Below, in pieces: positions 62,176 through 64,000 of a stretch of 64,000 bases of DNA. Both the position numbers and the translations under genes were made by a program. The notes below the pieces were generated by a model. It worked only from the letters and a program-made list of their open reading frames with translations, was not told where the DNA came from and ran no database searches. Location of the stretch: positions 620,001 through 684,000 of the forward strand of contig NZ_LR732330.1 of assembly GCF_902506325.1 (NCBI RefSeq), in the 5' to 3' direction. Numbering within the stretch: position 1 is the first letter of the stretch; the number at the start of each line of letters is the position of its first letter. This DNA comes from Limnobacter sp. 130. Lineage in GTDB: Bacteria; Pseudomonadota; Gammaproteobacteria; Burkholderiales; Burkholderiaceae_B.

Positions 62176-63840
62176 TCAAAACTTGGTGAACTCAGTTTCA
62201 TCGGCATACGACGGCTGAGGAGAATGTACAGTGCGAACGCTTTTGACCGAGGTTGACGGTTTGCCACGGTTTGGTATCGGCTTGACAGCAGCTGCAGTGC
62301 GCACCGAGGGAGACGAATTCACCAGGTGGTCCACGGAGTCCACTTTGAAGAAACTCATGGCCTGTTGCAACTGTTCAGCCTGACCGCTCATCTCTTCTGA
62401 AGTAGCGGCCAGCTCCTCGCTGCTCGCTGCGTTTTGCTGAGTGATTTGATTGAGCTGCGTCATGGCTGTATTGATCTGATTGACGCCCGACGCCTGCTCT
62501 GTTGACGCTGCACTAATCTCCTGAACCAAGTCAGAGGTTTTATTGATGGAGGGAACCATCTCGGCAAGTAACTTGCCAGCATTTTCGGCAACAACAACGC
62601 TACTCGAAGACAGCTCACCAATTTCCTGTGCAGCAACCTGACTACGCTCTGCCAACTTTCTAACCTCCGCCGCAACCACCGCAAAGCCCTTTCCATGTTC
62701 ACCAGCACGAGCGGCCTCAATTGCGGCATTCAACGCCAACAGGTTGGTCTGGTACGCGATGTCATCAATTATGCTGATGCGCTCGGCGATTTGCTTCATT
62801 GCAGCCACTGTTTTTTGTACGGACTCGCCGCCTTCTGCTGCTTCACGGGCTGCCTTGCTGGCCATGCTGTCCGTTACCTTGGCGTTCTCGGTGTTTTGAT
62901 TAATACTTGCGCTCATCTGTTCAATCGATGCGCTGGTTTCCTCCACGCTGGCAGCCTGCTCACTTGTTGCCTGGCTCATGGATTGAGCTGTTGCACTGAC
63001 CTCCTCTGACGCGCTTGCAAGGTTATCGGCTGAGTTACGCACCTCGCCGATAATCTTGGATAGTTTGTCCACCATGGACTTCATTGCGCCCAACAACTGC
63101 CCAGTTTCATCCTTGGAGCTTACTTCGATTGAAGCAGTTAAATCGCCGTTGGCCAATTGGTTGGCCACCTGAGCAGCCTGTGTCAGAGGTTTAGAAATAA
63201 TGCGCGCCACAAACATGGCCAACGCCAAACCCAAAGCCAACGCAGTCACCAAAACAACAATAATGGCAAGTCGGGCACTTTCGTAGGTTTCGGTACCTTT
63301 GGCTGCAGCCTGGTTGGCGCCACTGTTATTGAACTCGATAAGTTTTTCGACCGACTGCTCAAGTTGCCTAAACAAATCCAGACTGCTGGATTTGTACATT
63401 AAGCGCGCCTCATCAGCTTTCAATGCACGCGATAGCTCAATCAACCCCTTGCTATTATTCAAATAGGCCTGCCAAACCTGATTGAACTCACCCAACAGGT
63501 CACGATCCTCATCGTTGCTCATTAGTTGCTCATAAGTAGCATTGCGTGTATTGAACTCTTTGAGCGCTTGTTGCAATTGATCCTCAATCTCTTTCATGTC
63601 GCGCTCATCTTGTGCAAGAATATGGCGGCCTTCGCCTAAACGATATTGCGACATGTAATACCGCATCCCGGCAGCTGCTCGCATGCTGGGCATCCAGTTC
63701 TCACTCATGTTCACCGAAGACTGATTTACCGTTCCCAGTTGGATGATTGAGAATCCACCCATGAAGGTGGTAAGCGCCAATACGCTCAAAAAAGAAAGAA
63801 TTAATTTTTTGCTAATTTTCAAGTTGTAAAACCATTTCAT
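62176..63840 (-). CDS. Methyl-accepting chemotaxis protein
   Basis: The product has 554 residues from ATG 63840 (CAGGAG upstream); ATG 63861 would add seven. It has a membrane helix at about 10-32, a periplasmic four-helix-bundle sensor (about 40-185), a second helix at about 190-210 and a HAMP domain. The signalling hairpin follows, with [23 protein letters not shown]-type tip (here [20 protein letters not shown] and [18 protein letters not shown]). The C-terminus ends in EFTKF after a flexible Pro/Ser-rich tail, like the CheR-tethering pentapeptide. It lies 38 bases after the end of cheA. The ligand is unknown. Confidence 0.95.
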   Translation of the reverse strand: MKWFYNLKISKKLILSFLSVLALTTFMGGFSIIQLGTVNQSSVNMSENWMPSMRAAAGMRYYMSQYRLGEGRHILAQDERDMKEIEDQLQQALKEFNTRNATYEQLMSNDEDRDLLGEFNQVWQAYLNNSKGLIELSRALKADEARLMYKSSSLDLFRQLEQSVEKLIEFNNSGANQAAAKGTETYESARLAIIVVLVTALALGLALAMFVARIISKPLTQAAQVANQLANGDLTASIEVSSKDETGQLLGAMKSMVDKLSKIIGEVRNSADNLASASEEVSATAQSMSQATSEQAASVEETSASIEQMSASINQNTENAKVTDSMASKAAREAAEGGESVQKTVAAMKQIAERISIIDDIAYQTNLLALNAAIEAARAGEHGKGFAVVAAEVRKLAERSQVAAQEIGELSSSSVVVAENAGKLLAEMVPSINKTSDLVQEISAASTEQASGVNQINTAMTQLNQITQQNAASSEELAATSEEMSGQAEQLQQAMSFFKVDSVDHLVNSSPSVRTAAAVKPIPNRGKPSTSVKSVRTVHSPQPSYADETEFTKF

Positions 63841-63878
63841 TTTGATGCTCCTGAAGAACAATAGATATTCGGATTGAC

Positions 63879-64000
63879 TTACACCATTTGAGGCACTGCA
63901 AGGTCACTATTTATTTTTTTGTCGGGACGGTGAATGTCTTTTGTTAAAGACACTGCATCCAAAATCAGGGCCACTGATCCATCACCCAAAATGGTTGAAC
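63879..64000 (-). CDS. cheA: Chemotaxis histidine kinase CheA, C-terminal end only
   Basis: The minus strand reads [18 protein letters not shown] just before a TAA at 63881-63879, matching the end of the CheA regulatory (CheW-like) domain ([14 protein letters not shown]). The rest of the gene lies beyond the window edge. CheA autophosphorylates and passes phosphate to CheY and CheB. It is upstream of the mcp gene in the same operon. Confidence 0.85.
   Translation of the reverse strand, partial: STILGDGSVALILDAVSLTKDIHRPDKKINSDLAVPQMV

Noticed and set aside
1-64000. tRNA, rRNA, CRISPR arrays, insertion sequences or prophage
   Set aside because: I looked for direct repeats with regular spacing, transposase or integrase motifs and cloverleaf-like sequences and saw none. 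A dedicated scan was not possible.

Overview
The window reads as chromosomal DNA of a Gram-negative betaproteobacterium, most likely Burkholderiales. The housekeeping genes (gltX, dnaQ-rnhA, mltD, a YejABEF-type transporter, an H-NS protein of the short beta-type, a cheA-mcp-cheW-cheR-cheB operon) have that flavour. A Limnobacter-like host is my guess from gene content only. I see no rRNA, tRNA, CRISPR array, insertion sequence or phage gene, and no gap above 300 bases without a gene.

Region 1 (1-15100): after the start of ccmI on the minus strand, a tightly packed plus-strand operon of seven genes encodes a heme-ligand-rich inner-membrane protein, a membrane-anchored ten-heme cytochrome, a lipoprotein with two HbpS/GlcG-like domains, a large outer-membrane beta-barrel candidate with an SH3-like domain, a ten-heme cytochrome fused to LVIVD propeller repeats, a five-heme cytochrome, and a cytoplasmic flavoprotein fused to two cyclic-nucleotide-binding domains and a four-cluster ferredoxin. 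Together they look like a trans-envelope electron conduit whose cytoplasmic end may be gated by cAMP.

Region 2 (15117-28309): facing it across a 13-bp bidirectional terminator lies a minus-strand operon of six genes: patatin phospholipase with a cyclic-nucleotide-binding domain, class II cyclic-nucleotide phosphodiesterase, TpsB transporter, TpsA exoprotein, double FecR-domain protein and CHASE2 adenylyl cyclase. Synthesis, breakdown and binding of cAMP are thus encoded with a two-partner-secretion adhesin.

Region 3 (28403-44794): mostly conserved functions. They are AsmA, dnaQ, rnhA, a methyltransferase, gloB, mltD, a YejABEF-like peptide transporter with a Tat-exported M15-type peptidase, and gltX-metZ.

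Region 4 (44823-59537): a mixed accessory stretch. It holds H-NS, a cysteine hydrolase, a persulfide dioxygenase/TauE pair sharing an operator palindrome, an acidic repeat protein, two acyl-CoA dehydrogenases, two TetR regulators with palindromic candidate operators, a YjfB-like protein, an RNase H-like protein, a glycosyltransferase-like protein, an MpaB/DUF2236 protein and an SDR oxidoreductase.

Region 5 (59650-64000): a chemotaxis operon (cheA 3' end, mcp, cheW, cheR, cheB) ending in a hairpin terminator.
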